A DNA stretch of 64,000 nucleotides from Chloroflexota bacterium (GCA_029262675.1 JAJCYW010000020.1:1-64000); one strand, 5' to 3'. Counted from the first letter of the stretch, positions 34,119 through 43,122 are shown. Numbers and translations: made by a program. The notes: generated from the sequence alone by a model not told the origin.

Positions 34119-34502
34119 ATGCCTAGCCGCCAACCACTCCCTGATACACGCCCTGGGAGAACGCACTCCGTCATCATTCACGACGCGACTGGGGACATGA
34201 CAGTGAGCATCCGCGTCGGCTTCTACGACGAAGCACGAACCGAACTCGGCGAGGTGTTCATCGAAGTCGGCAGGATGGGCTCGACGCTCAACGGCTTGCT
34301 GGACGTAATGGGGCGGCTGTGCTCGTATGCCTTGCAGTACGGCGCACCGCTGGCAGATCTAGCACCACGCCTCACGGGCCACCAGTTTCCGCCGGCAGGC
34401 CCGACGTCCAACCCCGCGATCCCAGAGTGCAGCTCGCTCGCTGACTACGTGTTCCGGTGGCTGACGCAGGAGTTCGGCACCACGACGGAGGCGACGGAGT
34501 GA
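34119..34502 (+). CDS. TSCPD-domain protein
   Basis: 127 residues from ATG 34119 (GGGGAGG six bases upstream). RTELGEVFIEVGRMGSTLN, LDVMGRLCSYALQYGAP and the closing SSLADYVFRWLTQEF match the TSCPD module found at the C-terminus of class II ribonucleotide reductases and as free-standing phage or prophage proteins. Free-standing copies have no proven activity and may bind nucleotides or modulate host reductase. It lies between the origin and the terminase gene. Confidence 0.65.
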   Translation: MPSRQPLPDTRPGRTHSVIIHDATGDMTVSIRVGFYDEARTELGEVFIEVGRMGSTLNGLLDVMGRLCSYALQYGAPLADLAPRLTGHQFPPAGPTSNPAIPECSSLADYVFRWLTQEFGTTTEATE

Positions 34503-34719
34503 GCGCGTGCACCGTCGGCAAGGCCAGGCATGCAAGTGATCATCTGCCTATACAGATGGCACCCCGAATCTCTGGGAGCTGGTTGACACCAGAGCGCAGA
34601 ATGAGGGAGCGCATAATATCGCAAATTAGGGGTACCCCCCTAGATACGGAATCAGCGATTTCGGGGCATTCTCGCCGATCGCCCGAAATTCTGCGACGAG
34701 TTTTGGAGGTCCGAGGCTG

Positions 34720-35214
34720 ATGGTGCGCCCGGGTCCTAAGCCGAAGCCAACCGCGCTCCGCGTGGTGCAGGGCAATCCCGGCCATCGCCCATTGCCGGAG
34801 GGCGAGCCGGAGATCGCGGCGTCCGCGGAGTTGCCGGAGCCGCCGGAGCACCTGAACGACATGGCGCGTCACGAATGGGTGCGCACAGGCTCCGTACTCC
34901 ATGCCGCCGGGCTCCTCACAGACCTCGACCTGAACGCCCTGGCTATCTATTGCGTGGCTTACGCCCGCTGGCGCGAGGCGGAGAAGCAGATCGAGGAGTT
35001 CGGCATGCTCCAGCTCGCGCCGGGCAGTGGCTACCCGATGCAGTCTCCCTATCTCCAGATCGTCAACAAGGCGATTGAGCAGATGACGAAGATTCAGGCC
35101 GAGTTCGGCATGGGCCCATCCAGCCGGACGCGGGTGCAGCCTGCGAAGGTCGCGAAGGTGAGCAAGCTAGATAAGTACATAAGCCCAAGACGCAGGGGCA
35201 GGAGGGATTCCTAG
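34720..35214 (+). CDS. terS: Phage terminase small subunit, P27 family
   Basis: 164 residues. The N-terminus GPKPKPTALRVVQGNPGHRP and middle LPEPPEHLNDMARHEWVR, AIYCVAYARWREAEKQI are the P27/TIGR01558 small-terminase pattern. The family recognises packaging sites and docks the large subunit; no large subunit is in the element. Lone terS genes are a hallmark of satellites that redirect helper-phage packaging. A near-palindrome TAGGGGTACCCCCCTA lies about 80 bases upstream (34627-34642), possibly an operator or packaging-related site. Confidence 0.85.
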   Translation: MVRPGPKPKPTALRVVQGNPGHRPLPEGEPEIAASAELPEPPEHLNDMARHEWVRTGSVLHAAGLLTDLDLNALAIYCVAYARWREAEKQIEEFGMLQLAPGSGYPMQSPYLQIVNKAIEQMTKIQAEFGMGPSSRTRVQPAKVAKVSKLDKYISPRRRGRRDS

Positions 35215-35312
35215 CCGATGGCAGGCATTGACGCTGAACTGAAAGTCAGATCGTGGAGGAAAAACGAGAGAGGCGACCGACTGGTCGCCGCCAGCAGGAA
35301 AGGACCGGAGCA

Positions 35313-35858
35313 ATGGCAACAGCAACGCGAGAAGCCAGAGTGTTAGAGAGGTTCGCCGAGAGTCCGGCAGGTCAAGCGCTGCTTGACGCACAAGCCGCGG
35401 AACTGGTCGAAGAGCGGAAGGGCCAGGCCGCCGAGGTCGCACAATTGCGAGCGGATCACTTGGCCGAACTGCCGAGGCTGACGGTCTCAGTTGAAAGAGA
35501 GAAGGGCAAGGTCGAAAAGGCCCAGAAAGCGCTCGAAACAGCCAGGGAAGGCTACCGCGTCGCGTACCTCGCGGAGGCCGAGGCGAGGTCGAGCACGGAC
35601 GCCAAGGTAGGCCGCCTTGAAGGGTCGTTGCGCGAAACCGCAAACCCTCTGATCGGCGAGTTCGTGCGCGAAATGTCGCGCGAAAGCGACGCCACGCGGT
35701 GCAGCGGTTCGACGGACTACCCAGCGATCAACCGGCGCATCGTAGCCATCACTGCGGCGCGTGAGGAAGCCGAACTGCTGACGCTGGAGGCGCTGACGGA
35801 GGACCAGGTTCACGAGCGCATAGAGGCATTGGCCCGCGCCCTGCCGGCCGTGACCTAG
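35313..35858 (+). CDS. Coiled-coil protein of unknown function
   Basis: 181 residues from ATG 35313. Almost wholly charged helix (VEREKGKVEKAQKALETARE, AEARSSTDAKVGRLEGSL) with a single Cys. It follows terS by 98 bases in the same direction, where a full phage would have its large terminase or portal. It could be a structural or capsid-modifying helper of the satellite, but no family is recognised. Confidence 0.55.
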   Translation: MATATREARVLERFAESPAGQALLDAQAAELVEERKGQAAEVAQLRADHLAELPRLTVSVEREKGKVEKAQKALETAREGYRVAYLAEAEARSSTDAKVGRLEGSLRETANPLIGEFVREMSRESDATRCSGSTDYPAINRRIVAITAAREEAELLTLEALTEDQVHERIEALARALPAVT

Positions 35859-35878
35859 AAGGGCTGGTTCGCGGCATC

Positions 35879-36595
35879 ATGATAGTGCTGCCATCCGCGC
35901 CGCTTCGGTCCTTGCGCCAGCGCCTCGCCGTCCCCTCCGTGCTGGACGTTGCCTGGCGGGCACGGGTGCGCGCAGCGGCAAGGAGGCAGCGCGCAGAAGA
36001 GCCGGAGCCCTACGTTTCCTCCGCCGAGTGGGCGCTCGAACAGGCCGCGCTTGAAAACCGCCGCGAGCGAGAGCGACCCCTGACGCCAGCCGAGACGGCC
36101 AAGGCGGCGATCATCCGCGAGGCACAGCGCATCGGCGGGTCGCTAGTCGCGTACATCCTCGACCCGCCGCCGATCGGGAGCCAAGAACAGGTCTACGTGG
36201 CGCGGATGTTCAGCGACTTCGGCCAGGAAGAGCCAGCAGTGCAATGGGTTCGGGAAGTTCGCGGGAATGAGAACGCTGGCCAGGCTGCCAAGAGCTTTGT
36301 CACGTTAAGGAAGCGTGGGCTGGGCGGGTTCATCACTTCGAGCAAAGCGAACCAGGATGTCATCAACCTAGTTAAGCAAGTCCACATTCCTCTGAGCGAA
36401 CTCGTTGCGCACGAAGCTTGCCACGTTCTCTACATCCGAGACTTGAAAGCGGACTGGAGCGTTGCCCACATGGAAGCGGAGGCGCGAGTCTTTCAGAAGC
36501 TGGTCGGCGCGCAACTTGAGGTCTGGAGGCGCGCAAGAACGAAGATCGACTATGGGCGCTTTGCCGCCTTGTGGATGCGGGTCAAGAATGGATGA
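35879..36595 (+). CDS. Putative zincin-type metallopeptidase-like protein
   Basis: 238 residues. A long basic N-terminal helix is followed by a globular part with LVAHEACHVLYIRD (about 176-189), an HExxH-type zinc motif. MEAEARVFQ about 20 residues later could supply a third ligand. It could be a capsid-maturation-like or defence-related peptidase, or an inactive domain. Starts 20 bases after the coiled-coil gene's stop, so likely co-transcribed. The wider family is not recognised. Confidence 0.55.
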   Translation: MIVLPSAPLRSLRQRLAVPSVLDVAWRARVRAAARRQRAEEPEPYVSSAEWALEQAALENRRERERPLTPAETAKAAIIREAQRIGGSLVAYILDPPPIGSQEQVYVARMFSDFGQEEPAVQWVREVRGNENAGQAAKSFVTLRKRGLGGFITSSKANQDVINLVKQVHIPLSELVAHEACHVLYIRDLKADWSVAHMEAEARVFQKLVGAQLEVWRRARTKIDYGRFAALWMRVKNG

Positions 36596-36655
36596 GGGCT
36601 GGTGCGCTGAGGGGCGCCTGTGTATCATCCGGGCATCTTTGGTTGGAGGTGTCTC

Positions 36656-37219
36656 GTGGTCAAGTGCGTCGATTGTGGTTTCCTCGCCGTGCGGCACAGG
36701 GAGTCGCGGGAACTGTGCTCTGCTGAACTCGACTATCGAGAGCATGGGAGGATCCCGAACCTACAACCCAGTTCCGGCACTGGCTACCAAATGTATGAGG
36801 AAGCCCCGCTGTGCTTCCAGCGAATCGTCGCCTTTCGCACTAGCGAGTGTTCATCACCGGAAGCCAGAGTGGCCGTGCTACAGGAAGAGCGGGGAGACTG
36901 CGAAGGCTTCACGGTATGGCAACAGGGATTTACGCCGAAGGAGCATCGCGAGATGCTAGACCGGATGTGGATGGCGGAGCGCGAAGACTCGCGAGACGCC
37001 GTGCTGCGGGCAAGTGAAGATCGTCGGTACAGGCAAATGGTGGAGCGAGAAGATCGCCGCGACGAAAACACACAGCGTCTCCAGGAGAGGCTGCACAATA
37101 GGGAGCTCTGGTTTCTAGGAGTCGCAGTAACGGTCGCTCTTGTTGGCGGTTCCATAATCGCAGCCATCATCGAAGGTGCTATCAGTCGTGGCTGGCAACC
37201 GTCATGGTGGCCGTTCTAG
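36656..37219 (+). CDS. Zn-ribbon-like protein with C-terminal membrane helix
   Basis: 187 residues from GTG 36656 (GGAGG seven bases upstream; the earlier in-frame start has none). The N-terminus CVDCGFLAVRH and later Cys (ELCS, PLCF, SECS, GDCEGF) suggest a metal-binding fold. A charged Arg/Glu helix (about 115-155) precedes a membrane helix (LGVAVTVALVGGSIIAAII) and a Trp-rich tail. It is tail-anchored, with the metal-binding part inside. Unknown function; element cargo. Confidence 0.5.
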   Translation: MVKCVDCGFLAVRHRESRELCSAELDYREHGRIPNLQPSSGTGYQMYEEAPLCFQRIVAFRTSECSSPEARVAVLQEERGDCEGFTVWQQGFTPKEHREMLDRMWMAEREDSRDAVLRASEDRRYRQMVEREDRRDENTQRLQERLHNRELWFLGVAVTVALVGGSIIAAIIEGAISRGWQPSWWPF

Positions 37220-37243
37220 GCTGTCGCCTACCTCCACTGCGGC

Positions 37244-37678
37244 TCATGGCGTCGCGACCGCGATGAGCTGGAGGAGGACGCCAATGCCGAACACCCCGCC
37301 CGCTATGCCAAGGATGAATCCCACCTCGTGCTCCGTGTCGGGCAACCTTGATAGCATCCACTCGACAGGTGACCGGCGCAGCCACAAAACAGGCACGAGC
37401 ATTCCTCCAACGAGACCCGCAGCGACTATTGCTGAAACGTTCGCAACAAGCGACCAAGGGCGGACTATCGCCAGGACGAGACCAAAGGCGAAGACAAGAC
37501 CAATTAGACTCGTGCCCGCGTACTGGCGGAGCCTCGTGTACCCTGGTTTTGATCTCGCAACCCACTGCACGAGCCCATCCCTCGCGCCAGCACCAGCAGG
37601 ACTTGCCGCGACACCCGTGAAGACTGCCAGGATCTCCAGCGACATGCCGGCCACGTTCAGGGCGCCGTCCACATTCAT
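37244..37678 (-). CDS. Membrane protein of unknown function
   Basis: 144 residues with three or four membrane helices (about 10-30, 55-72, 80-98 and 118-140) and an RxSPVEWMLSRLPD loop. Transcribed against its neighbours. It could be an independent cargo gene (an effector or immunity-type membrane protein), but this is only positional inference. No family is recognised. Confidence 0.5.
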   Translation of the reverse strand: MNVDGALNVAGMSLEILAVFTGVAASPAGAGARDGLVQWVARSKPGYTRLRQYAGTSLIGLVFAFGLVLAIVRPWSLVANVSAIVAAGLVGGMLVPVLWLRRSPVEWMLSRLPDTEHEVGFILGIAGGVFGIGVLLQLIAVATP

Positions 37679-37756
37679 CGTGCGCCAATCTTAGCAGAGA
37701 GGGCGGAGCGCGGCGTGTGACGCTGCTGCTCTACCTGGTGCTAAGATGGCGTCACG

Positions 37757-38245
37757 ATGCCAGGACGCAAAGAGACTACGATCCGGGGCCTTCGGATGGA
37801 GGTCGAGCCAGCCTTCTGGCTTCGCCGACTCACGCACTTCCCTTTCTTCTTCGAGAGCTACAATACATCGTTTCGCCTCAACGTCGAGCGCGTCGCACAC
37901 CAGGACGGCGCGTCTGATCCGTGGCCAAGCAACAAGATCGAAGTGGAAGTGGTCTTCCAGGACGACACATTGAAGGCCATCCTCCACGATGTGCCCGGGC
38001 TTCAGGTGGGAGAGAAGGCCAGGTTGAACATTCGCGAAGTCTACGTGGCCTTCCCGGGACAGACGATCCTTCGAATACCGACCAGCAGGTCCATCGTGGG
38101 CATCGGCCGCGACAGGTGGGAAACGCTCTACTCCTACCAGGTGCGGACAGAGGAGCAGCTCTGGCTGTCTGTGTTCGGGACGCTGTTAGCCCTTCTCACG
38201 GCCATCGGCGCTTCGGCGCCAGGTTGGCTAAAGCTGTTTACTTAG
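37757..38245 (+). CDS. Tail-anchored hypothetical protein
   Basis: 162 residues. A soluble beta-rich region (MEVEPAFWLRRLTHFPFFFE, VEVVFQDDTLKAILHDVPG) is followed by a C-terminal membrane helix (LSVFGTLLALLTAIGASAPG). No catalytic motif is visible. It is divergent from the 37244 gene and converges on the helicase-PLD gene. Unknown cargo protein of the island. Confidence 0.5.
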   Translation: MPGRKETTIRGLRMEVEPAFWLRRLTHFPFFFESYNTSFRLNVERVAHQDGASDPWPSNKIEVEVVFQDDTLKAILHDVPGLQVGEKARLNIREVYVAFPGQTILRIPTSRSIVGIGRDRWETLYSYQVRTEEQLWLSVFGTLLALLTAIGASAPGWLKLFT

Positions 38246-38365
38246 AATGCCTCTCATCTCCGTTGCCGAGGCCGCCGGGCGCAACCCTGTGTCGGTCTTG
38301 GGCCAGTCGGCTGTGCAGGGCAGCGCTTTCGCGAGCCGGGCTGATCCCGATCCGATGACTGACGT

Positions 38366-41300
38366 TCAGTCGGCCGTCGGCGCTAGGTCCCCACGCACCC
38401 ACCTGACGCTCTTGCAACGCTTATGCGGGCAAATCCAAGAGCCTGGTCGACCACTCGGTCCGGTAGTGAGGGTCATCGGGTCTCCTTCCACGCAGGCCGG
38501 GATACGCGTAAATGGGGCTCTTGCCGAAACCGGTCTGATGTAGCCTACGCAACGGTCGGGATCTTCGGCGTAAGCGGAGCAGCCGAACTTGATTGGCTGC
38601 TTGTCCCAGTGCTGCAGGTCGCGCTGGTTTATCACGACCAAGTCATTGCCGCAGTAGGGGCATTTGTCGGCGGCGTTGGATGGCGACGAAGAGACGGCGT
38701 CAACGATAGGTTCAAGTTGATAGAGCTTCTCAATCACGGCTGCCATCGCGGTCGACTCGAAACGCCACATGTGCTCCTTCGATGCCGTTTGGCTAGCCCA
38801 GTTGAGGCTGCCTTCATAGACGATAGTTCCATCGATTACGATGGTCTTGGCGTGGATTCCAGAAACTCCGACGAGCTTGACCCCGAAGCTTCTTAAACGG
38901 CCCAGGATTTGTTCACCGAAGTCCCGGTTCGCACGCCAGTCCGGATCAGACAGTGGCTTGTGAATCAAGATCACTTCGACTCCTCTTTCGACGGCCGCTC
39001 GCACGGCTGGCTCGACCCGGGGCCAACGATTCCTGCCCAAGAATGGCGTGAAGAGGACAACTCGCTCCTTCGCAGCCCCAATGTCTCTCAAGAACGACGG
39101 GTAGAAGGACTGCTCCGAATGGAACGAGGCATGTTGCGGAGCTTCGTCGACATTCCATCCCGTCGCAACTCCAGGAACAGATGCGACTCGCGCGATGAAG
39201 TCTTGGCTGACTACGTCTTCCGCGTTGACGCTGTCTGCATTCGCTTCGAGGTAGGACCATAGTTGGCCCATCGCCGTCGTTCCGCCCGCACGCTTTCGGA
39301 GCCAATCGAAATCGCCGACAAATACGAAACGGTGCTTTGCTCTTGTGACCGCAACGTTGAGGTCCTTTAGGACCTCAGCGGTCAGCCTTGGAGTCACGAA
39401 CTTGGCCGTCCAGAACGGATCAGAAAGCACGGAATCAAAGATGATAACTTCGGCTTCGTTTCCTTGGAACGTGTGAACAGTGCCGGCCACGACCCAGCGA
39501 TCAAGCCCGAGTTCCTTCACCAACCGTGTGAGGAAACGACGCTGTTCCGCGTATGGCGTCACGATGCCGATTGGTGGCTGTTCGTCACTCGATGGTTGAT
39601 CGATCTGCTTCGCAAACGCAGCAGCAATTTCGCAACTCACTTCAGCTGAGTAGAAATTGAAGCGACTCAGAGATCCAGGAACCCTGCTAGACCACGGATG
39701 GAGTCCTGAGATGTCGACCGTCAGCAGTGCAGAACTCGATGGCAAGGCAGATTTGATCCAATCCAGCATCTCTCTGGTCTGAATCGTGGTGTGATCCTTG
39801 AGGCGATTCTTGTAAGCGAGTTCTCTGGCGACGTTCGCGATCTCAGGATGCATTCGTCGCTGTAGCGTGAGCGTCCTTAGTTCATCAATCTGGACATCCT
39901 TCTCGATTCGGTCTTGGATATTCCACAAATCGAAGACACTCTGGCCTAAGACCTCATTCGCCTCTTCGCTTCGAACGATCGGTGGAAGTTGATAGAAATC
40001 GCCAACGAAGACTATTCTCTTCCTTGCCCGAGTGGCGGCGAATGCGACAAGCGGGAGCATGGCCATAGATGACTCGTCAATAATCACGGCATCATATTCC
40101 ATTCGTCGAAGGTCCGGATCCATGTAGGACTTCGTCAGCGTGGCAAACACGACTTGGGCTCCCGCTAGAACTTCGACAGCAATGCTCGCTCGGCGGCTCA
40201 ATAGGACATCGAGTTCTGATCGGCACTCCGCGTTCAAGCGTTTCAGATCAGGCATAACTCTTTCCAACGTGAACTTTGGGGGCAGCCCGTCCAATTGGGA
40301 GCTGATGCTCTTGAGATCCTGTTCCGCCTCAGAAATTACTGTTGAGTGCTGCCGGGCCCTCTCTTCAAGGTCGCTCCGGCTCTTGTGTATATCCTCCAGG
40401 GCGGTTGCAGCTGTGAGTCCTGCGTTGGAGGGCTTGAACTCCCACCGGTGCGCCAACCACTTGGTAGGTTCATCGCGCGCCTCGTCGGCGCTCGACCTCG
40501 CCTGAGCAAGACCAGACTTCCTCACTTCGAGATCTGTGTTCGACTGATTCAGAGTGACTTCTGCCTGACCAATTTCTCCTATGCTCGCGAGCACCCGTTC
40601 ATGCCACGTACGGACTCGCCCTCCTTTCCACGGCCACCTGGAACGCTGTGCAGACTCGTGCTCGTGCTCTGCCTGGTCCAGGCTCTCTCTCTGCTTCTCC
40701 AAACGCAACCTTGCGGCCCGTACGAACTCTTCGGCCTCACGGAGCGCCATCTCCTCGGCTGAAACGTCGGATTCCAGCGTCTCGACTAGACGTTGGTGGA
40801 ACCGGGGCTCCGTCTTGTTGATGTCCCGAAGGGAGCTGCTGACAGTTGCCGCCTCCGCCAAGTAGTGATCTATTGCCTTCTCCAAAGTTTCCTTTCTCTG
40901 CCAAACTGACATGCTTCGTTGGGCCTCACCGAGTCGGCTCTCTAGTGCTGCTAGTCGTTGTTGAGCCGATGCAATCACCGAGTCCATTTCCGCGGCTTTC
41001 TTGTCCACAATCCTGTCGAATCGCACGAAGTCGGGGAACTTCTCTTGGCGGAGGTCTCCTACTTTCAGGATTCTTCCTTCTTCTTCGGCAAGGGAACGAA
41101 GAAACCCGCGGTCCTCAAGGATCGACTCCCAAAGTGCTTGGTCAACCGCGGCGTGGGTATGCGAAGTAACGAGCACCTTCTCGCCTTCATGGAACAGCGC
41201 CGCAGTTAGGGCCGCGATTGTGTACGTCTTCCCAGTGCCCGGCGGTCCCCAGAGCATGGAGATGTTTGAGCCCATCGCCTGCTTCACGGCCATCCTCTTG

Positions 41301-41770
41301 GAGTCGTCAAGTTCAGACTTGATGTGTGGCGGAGGTTCCTTCCAGCCAATCTGAGGTTCTTTTAGCCGAAACACTGTGGGCAGAAGACTGTCGGCCGCAC
41401 CGTGCGATCGGATCTCCTCCATGCGGTTCTGCAGTTGAACGAGAAGTTGAACCGACTCCACGGTGAGGCTAGCCCGCGGAATGAAATCCGGAAGGTCGTC
41501 ATCAACACGGAGCGTGATCCGGTCCCCTACCTGGGAAACTATACTGGCGACTAGTTCACGACTCTGGACGCGGAGCGTGCCGGTTGCTTCCTCTGGTAAG
41601 CGAAATGGGTCTTCCAGAACGAAGACATAGAGCGGTCGCTCAGCGCTGACGCGCTCGCCCGACAGCAAGTGGAGCGACTGGCTGGCACTGTCTTTTCGAA
41701 CGTATTCAATCTCTGCTTCTAGCGCGCCAATGAGCCGATCAAGCTGTTCATTGATTGAGTTGCCAGGCAT
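38366..41770 (-). CDS. UPF1-like SF1 helicase fused to PLD nuclease (Mokosh type II-like)
   Basis: 1134 residues. Walker A is GPPGTGKT (about 175-182). A long coiled-coil insertion (about 230-520), DEAD-like Walker B VIIDESSMAMLP (about 560) and HTFQGNEAEVIIFDS (about 765) follow, typical of COG1112 SF1 helicases. A phospholipase-D-type nuclease domain has HAKTIVID (about 968) with EGSLNWAS downstream. Two zinc ribbons (CPYCGND near 1040 and CPHKRCKS near 1115) close the protein. A COG1112 helicase fused to a PLD nuclease is, from memory, the MkoC organisation of Mokosh type II anti-phage defence. Only one HxK motif is seen, so the nuclease would act as a dimer. GC is lower than the host flank. 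Confidence 0.8.
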   Translation of the reverse strand: MPGNSINEQLDRLIGALEAEIEYVRKDSASQSLHLLSGERVSAERPLYVFVLEDPFRLPEEATGTLRVQSRELVASIVSQVGDRITLRVDDDLPDFIPRASLTVESVQLLVQLQNRMEEIRSHGAADSLLPTVFRLKEPQIGWKEPPPHIKSELDDSKRMAVKQAMGSNISMLWGPPGTGKTYTIAALTAALFHEGEKVLVTSHTHAAVDQALWESILEDRGFLRSLAEEEGRILKVGDLRQEKFPDFVRFDRIVDKKAAEMDSVIASAQQRLAALESRLGEAQRSMSVWQRKETLEKAIDHYLAEAATVSSSLRDINKTEPRFHQRLVETLESDVSAEEMALREAEEFVRAARLRLEKQRESLDQAEHEHESAQRSRWPWKGGRVRTWHERVLASIGEIGQAEVTLNQSNTDLEVRKSGLAQARSSADEARDEPTKWLAHRWEFKPSNAGLTAATALEDIHKSRSDLEERARQHSTVISEAEQDLKSISSQLDGLPPKFTLERVMPDLKRLNAECRSELDVLLSRRASIAVEVLAGAQVVFATLTKSYMDPDLRRMEYDAVIIDESSMAMLPLVAFAATRARKRIVFVGDFYQLPPIVRSEEANEVLGQSVFDLWNIQDRIEKDVQIDELRTLTLQRRMHPEIANVARELAYKNRLKDHTTIQTREMLDWIKSALPSSSALLTVDISGLHPWSSRVPGSLSRFNFYSAEVSCEIAAAFAKQIDQPSSDEQPPIGIVTPYAEQRRFLTRLVKELGLDRWVVAGTVHTFQGNEAEVIIFDSVLSDPFWTAKFVTPRLTAEVLKDLNVAVTRAKHRFVFVGDFDWLRKRAGGTTAMGQLWSYLEANADSVNAEDVVSQDFIARVASVPGVATGWNVDEAPQHASFHSEQSFYPSFLRDIGAAKERVVLFTPFLGRNRWPRVEPAVRAAVERGVEVILIHKPLSDPDWRANRDFGEQILGRLRSFGVKLVGVSGIHAKTIVIDGTIVYEGSLNWASQTASKEHMWRFESTAMAAVIEKLYQLEPIVDAVSSSPSNAADKCPYCGNDLVVINQRDLQHWDKQPIKFGCSAYAEDPDRCVGYIRPVSARAPFTRIPACVEGDPMTLTTGPSGRPGSWICPHKRCKSVRWVRGDLAPTAD

Positions 41771-41879
41771 CTAGAAACAGATCTCCTGAACCGACATCAC
41801 GCAAGATGTGTCCGCCGTCAATCATACGCTCTTGGAAACCGATGCGCGAAGGCGCCGGCAAGGGCCGAGCCGGCCACCG

Positions 41880-41975
41880 CTACCCGGTCACCTTCGGCAG
41901 CAGCCAGGCGGCGCCGAAAGCCGCCAGGATGGCGAGGCCTACGAGCCACACGACCCAATGGTGTTCGCGGCGCAT
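41880..41975 (-). CDS. 31-residue single-helix membrane peptide, copy 1
   Basis: MRREHHWVVWLVGLAILAAF then GAAWLLPKVTG: one membrane helix behind a basic, His-rich start. A sister reading frame lies at 42252-42338 with about the same sequence. Conservation of the peptide while the flanks differ suggests a real micro-gene. No ribosome site is obvious. Possible small toxin-like or regulatory membrane peptide. Confidence 0.35.
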   Translation of the reverse strand: MRREHHWVVWLVGLAILAAFGAAWLLPKVTG

Positions 41976-41988
41976 GGCGTGCAGCTAC

Positions 41989-42198
41989 CTAGCTGCGGCG
42001 GGCGTGCAGATCGTCGTGCTCCTTTTCGGTTAGCACCGTGAGATTCTTAGGATCGTTGTTCTTAGTGTCGCGATCCTTGTGATGAATCTCTAGCTTGCGT
42101 CTGCTGCCGCTCTTGTCGGAGTCGCCGCCTCTGCGCTTGATGATTTCCTTCCTGGCTTTAGGGGACAGTCGCTTCGGATACTGTTTCTTTGGCGCCAT
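41989..42198 (-). CDS. HNH-type nuclease domain protein
   Basis: 69 residues. A very basic start (PKKQYPKRLSPKARKEIIKR) leads to LEIHHKDRDTKNNDPKNLTV and LTEKEHDDLHARR. The His-His...Asn...His pattern is that of a minimal HNH (beta-beta-alpha metal) nuclease. The paired Cys of zinc-type HNH proteins are absent. HNH proteins often sit near terminases and help packaging, or act in defence. Here it lies between two micro-genes downstream of the helicase-PLD gene. Confidence 0.7.
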   Translation of the reverse strand: MAPKKQYPKRLSPKARKEIIKRRGGDSDKSGSRRKLEIHHKDRDTKNNDPKNLTVLTEKEHDDLHARRS

Positions 42199-42251
42199 CG
42201 CTACACCTCCGTGGTGTCCGACCTAGCGGCCTCTGGTCGGCCGTTCCGGCG

Positions 42252-42338
42252 CTATTGTAGCAGCAGCCAGGCGGCGCCGACAGCCAGCAGCATGGCGAGG
42301 GCTACGAGCCGCACGACGGCATGCAGATCGCGGCGCAT
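42252..42338 (-). CDS. 28-residue single-helix membrane peptide, copy 2
   Basis: MRRDLHAVVRLVALAMLLAV then GAAWLLLQ. It aligns with the peptide at 41880-41975 (MRR-x-H-x-VV-x-LV-x-LA and GAAWLL). The same GCGGCGCATGGCG start-flank recurs a third time near 44128-44140 without the helix. It may be a duplicated micro-gene or the trace of a small repeat unit. Confidence 0.35.
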   Translation of the reverse strand: MRRDLHAVVRLVALAMLLAVGAAWLLLQ

Positions 42339-42408
42339 GGCGGTAGCGTGGCGCAGTCTCCTCAGAAGCGATCCATCTCCAATGATGACCGAGTCTCGCA
42401 CACCGCGG

Positions 42409-43122
42409 CTAATAGAGTATGCCGCGGTACTTCTCCTGTTCAGGCTCCCGCCACCCAATGGAACCAACTGCTAGAAGTACGATTCGATTGACTTCAAATC
42501 TCCAGATGTGTTCCAGCACCTGCCAGGGGGCTCGTATTTCTCCCGTGGGCTCCCCGGTCTCGACAAGAGTCAGCAGGGCATCAACAGCTTGGAGTAACAT
42601 CTCGAAATTCGGGGCCTGACCGTCAAGATCGAGTCCTGATTCCAACGCGCTATCCCATGCTCTGTCAATGCCGTTCAGCCAGAGATTCAACAACGCTTCC
42701 GAATCGGCGAGATTGATCCCCGCCGCAGTGCCCGTTGCGTATGAAACTGAGCCGAGCGGAAAGAGTTTGTCGAGCGGATACCAAAGGTCGGCTTGAAGCA
42801 TCGGATTGTCGATGGCCGCGAAGGACCAGAGCTGGAGTGCACGAATTGCAGGCGGATGAGCAGCTATTTTCGCTTCCACCGTCTTAGTAACGTTCGCGAG
42901 GACTTCGTCGACAGCCAGTCCCGGCTGAATCGCGATTAGGGACCTCGCTCGATCAGGCCACCGAAGTCCAGCGGCGATACCAATGGACGCCAGGATAATC
43001 TGAGCCGCTCCAACTGTAGGAGCTGGCACGCGCTCCGCACCGATTCCGAGAAAGCCTTTCTTGCGTGGCGTATTCTCCAGAAGGAGAGCGGCAACTGTGT
43101 TGACTACGTCGTGATCGGGCAT
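42409..43122 (-). CDS. Hypothetical cargo protein A
   Basis: 237 residues, helical and mildly hydrophobic (GAAQIILASIGIAAGLRWPD, LLQAVDALLTLVETGEPTG) without signal peptide or catalytic motif. It shares a short AAGLRWPDRAR-like stretch with the next gene's AAQWPDRTR, so the two may be distant relatives. They lie in tandem, 180 bases apart. Unknown function. Confidence 0.5.
   Translation of the reverse strand: MPDHDVVNTVAALLLENTPRKKGFLGIGAERVPAPTVGAAQIILASIGIAAGLRWPDRARSLIAIQPGLAVDEVLANVTKTVEAKIAAHPPAIRALQLWSFAAIDNPMLQADLWYPLDKLFPLGSVSYATGTAAGINLADSEALLNLWLNGIDRAWDSALESGLDLDGQAPNFEMLLQAVDALLTLVETGEPTGEIRAPWQVLEHIWRFEVNRIVLLAVGSIGWREPEQEKYRGILY

Noticed and set aside
33728..34126. 132-codon ORF after the replication gene
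   Set aside because: It overlaps the iteron cluster, its translation is low-quality (Arg/Ala/Thr mix) and the TSCPD gene begins inside its 3' end. The ATGA overlap keeps a small doubt.
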